Shown here piece after piece: positions 62,400-64,000 of a stretch of 64,000 nt of DNA (its first letter is position 1; each line of letters begins with the position of its first letter). Position numbers and translations under genes: made by a program. The notes under the pieces were generated by a model. It was not told the DNA's origin and made no database searches. It was given only the letters and a program-made list of their open reading frames with translations. The DNA comes from Chamaea fasciata (Eukaryota; Chordata; Aves; Passeriformes; Sylviidae): contig JARCOQ010000005.1 in assembly GCA_029207755.1 (NCBI GenBank), positions 55,393,563-55,457,562 of the forward strand, read 5' to 3'.

Positions 62400-62712
62400 G
62401 GGGAGCCCACAGGAAAGATGGAGAAAGACTCTTGACAAGGGCGTGGAGTGACAGGACAAGGGGCAATGGCTTCACACTGACAGAAGTGCAGGGTTACACG
62501 GGATATGAGGAAGAAATTGTTCCCTGTGAGGGTGGGGAGGCCCTGGCACAGGTAGCCCAGAGAAGCTGTGGCTGCCCCATCCCTGGCAGTGTCCAAGGCC
62601 AGGCTGGATGGGGCTCTGAGCAGCGTGGGATAGTGGAAGGTGTCCCTGCCCATGGCAGGGGGGTTGGAATGAAATCATCTTTAAGATCCCTCCCAATCAG
62701 GCCATTCTGTGA
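62400..62712 (+). mobile_element. CR1: CR1 3' fragment
   Basis: Forward CR1 5'-truncated at GGGGAGCCCACAGGAAAGATGG, ending GGCCATTCTGTGATTTTTT. It carries the usual GAGAAGCTGTGGCTGCCCC and CCAAGGCCAGGCTGGATGG blocks. Confidence 0.9.
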
Positions 62713-64000
62713 TTTTTTTTGAAATTGAGGGTATCAGCAGCTCTCACCACAAATTGCACCCATCCTCTCTCCCTCAACACCTAAGAAAACTCAGACCCCC
62801 TTAAAATGACAGAAACACTCTCTGTTCAGAAAACAAAACCTTTTAGGGACTGGTTCTGCTTTGCCTGGGAGGTGTGCCAAAGATTTCAGCTGGAGGAGGA
62901 ATGAGGCCCTTCATTTCGGTTCATTAGAGCAGGCACACTGCAGAAACTGCTGGTACATGCTGCGGTCCCGAACCCAGTGGGCTGTGCTTACCTCATCTTT
63001 TTCACGTAGGTGAGCTGAGCCAGGATGTTTTCTTTAGTCGTGGGCAGTGTGACAAGAATGGGGCCTCCAAATAAGGTCACTCAGGATGTGTTTAACAACA
63101 CCGGGTGAAGTCTGTGGCAAAGGCATCTGCACACATACACACACACACAGAGCATCCACTGTACATTCCCTGGGCTCAGTGCGTCAGTATGCCTAGAATA
63201 ACTGCTGGAGAGGCACTCCACCCTTGTGCTTCCAACACTGGGGGTGTGATCATCCCAGAGCCACTTGTAACAGTGATTTTAAGTTAAGGGAGGCAGAGGG
63301 ACAGGCCCTTGATTTCTGTGACCTCTTCTGAAGAGATGCAGTGCAAAGGAAATTATTAAGAGTAGAGGTGGTTTCGAATCTGCCAACCCAAACTCCCACG
63401 TGAGCTGAGCAGCAGAGAGCAAGAGGCTTCCTGAGGCCAGCACAGGCACTCAGATGGCACAGAATGCTGCAAAAGGGCAAGCCACCCACATGTTTAAATA
63501 TAAATCAATATGCTTTATTAGGCAAGAGTGCTACAGGTGCTCCTACGTGATGAAAGGAACTCCAGTACTGAGGGGACGTGTGGTTTTACTCGTAGGAGAA
63601 TCCTGGAAAGCAAATCCATTAGACTGTGTAGAAAACTTTTTTTTTTTAACCTGCAAATTTCTGATGGTCCACAAATCCCTTCCAAAAAATAACTGCAAGT
63701 CACTTGTAGTAACTTAAGTCTGTTGTAAAAAGAAGCTTGACTTTACCTTGTGAGTCCTCTCCAGAACTGAGGGGATAAGCAGTAAAAGAAAGCAGCACAA
63801 GGGATGACATTTAGCTGCTGAGGGTTTTACAGAGTTGGGATGGTTAGTTTGGACTGCAAAATGACCTAGAGCTGAAACTCAAAGCAGCCAAAATGGGAGA
63901 AAGTCAGACCTCAATCTGCTCCTTCCTTCTATGTACACTTTTGCAGTTAAATGATGATTCCAGGGAGGCCTAAATGTCATCTATGTTCCAGCTGAGGCAC
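62713..64000. other. No gene seen (right edge)
   Basis: Unique sequence with one AC microsatellite. FGF23 is the next gene expected by synteny, but none of its exons is recognised before the window ends. Confidence 0.5.
63130..63149. repeat. Short (AC)n microsatellite
   Basis: ACACATACACACACACACACAG, an interrupted AC run of about ten units. Confidence 0.85.

Noticed and set aside
53700..64000. Search for FGF23, the next gene by synteny
   Set aside because: None of the typical FGF23 exon sequences was recognised in any frame; it probably lies beyond the right edge.

Overview
This window is ordinary vertebrate nuclear DNA, and almost certainly bird. The genes have short coding exons with GT-AG introns. 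The dominant interspersed repeat is CR1 (about 25 pieces, many ending in the ATTCTRTG-type 3' tail), and gene spacing is compact. The gene order RAD51AP1 - FERRY3 (C12orf4) - FGF6 matches human chromosome 12p13. A probable retroviral LTR suggests a passerine, but the species is not determined.

Layout. At 1-9.7 kb there is no gene that I can support, only CR1 fragments and one candidate solo LTR. At 10.16-16.05 kb, minus strand, lies RAD51AP1, rebuilt here as eight coding exons that give 269 codons in one continuous frame. At 15.87-16.5 kb a CpG-rich block holds the head-to-head start of RAD51AP1 (minus) and FERRY3 (plus). At 16.2-35.4 kb, plus strand, lies FERRY3: one non-coding exon and thirteen coding exons giving 550 codons, close to the human length of 552. 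From 35.4 to 49.8 kb is a gene-free interval with CR1 pieces. At 50.10-53.64 kb, plus strand, lies FGF6: three exons and 206 codons, with the classic 104-base middle exon and a TATA box about 250 bases upstream of the start. From 53.7 to 64 kb there are CR1 copies, simple repeats and one old palindromic repeat, with no further gene recognised. FGF23, TIGAR and CCND2 would be expected beyond the right edge, and DYRK4 beyond the left.

The three genes do not form a pathway. RAD51AP1 acts in homologous recombination, FERRY3 in Rab5/endosome-linked mRNA transport, and FGF6 is a secreted muscle-associated growth factor. Only RAD51AP1 and FERRY3 share regulatory DNA.

I found no previously undescribed biological system. 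The most useful observations are an avian RAD51AP1 that appears to lack the acidic/lysine-rich middle segment of the human protein, a CR1 nested inside an older CR1 with a recoverable target site in RAD51AP1 intron 1, CR1 copies crowding a FERRY3 splice donor and forming an inverted pair, and a palindromic element downstream of FGF6. All repeat and gene names are from recognition by eye. No database search was run.
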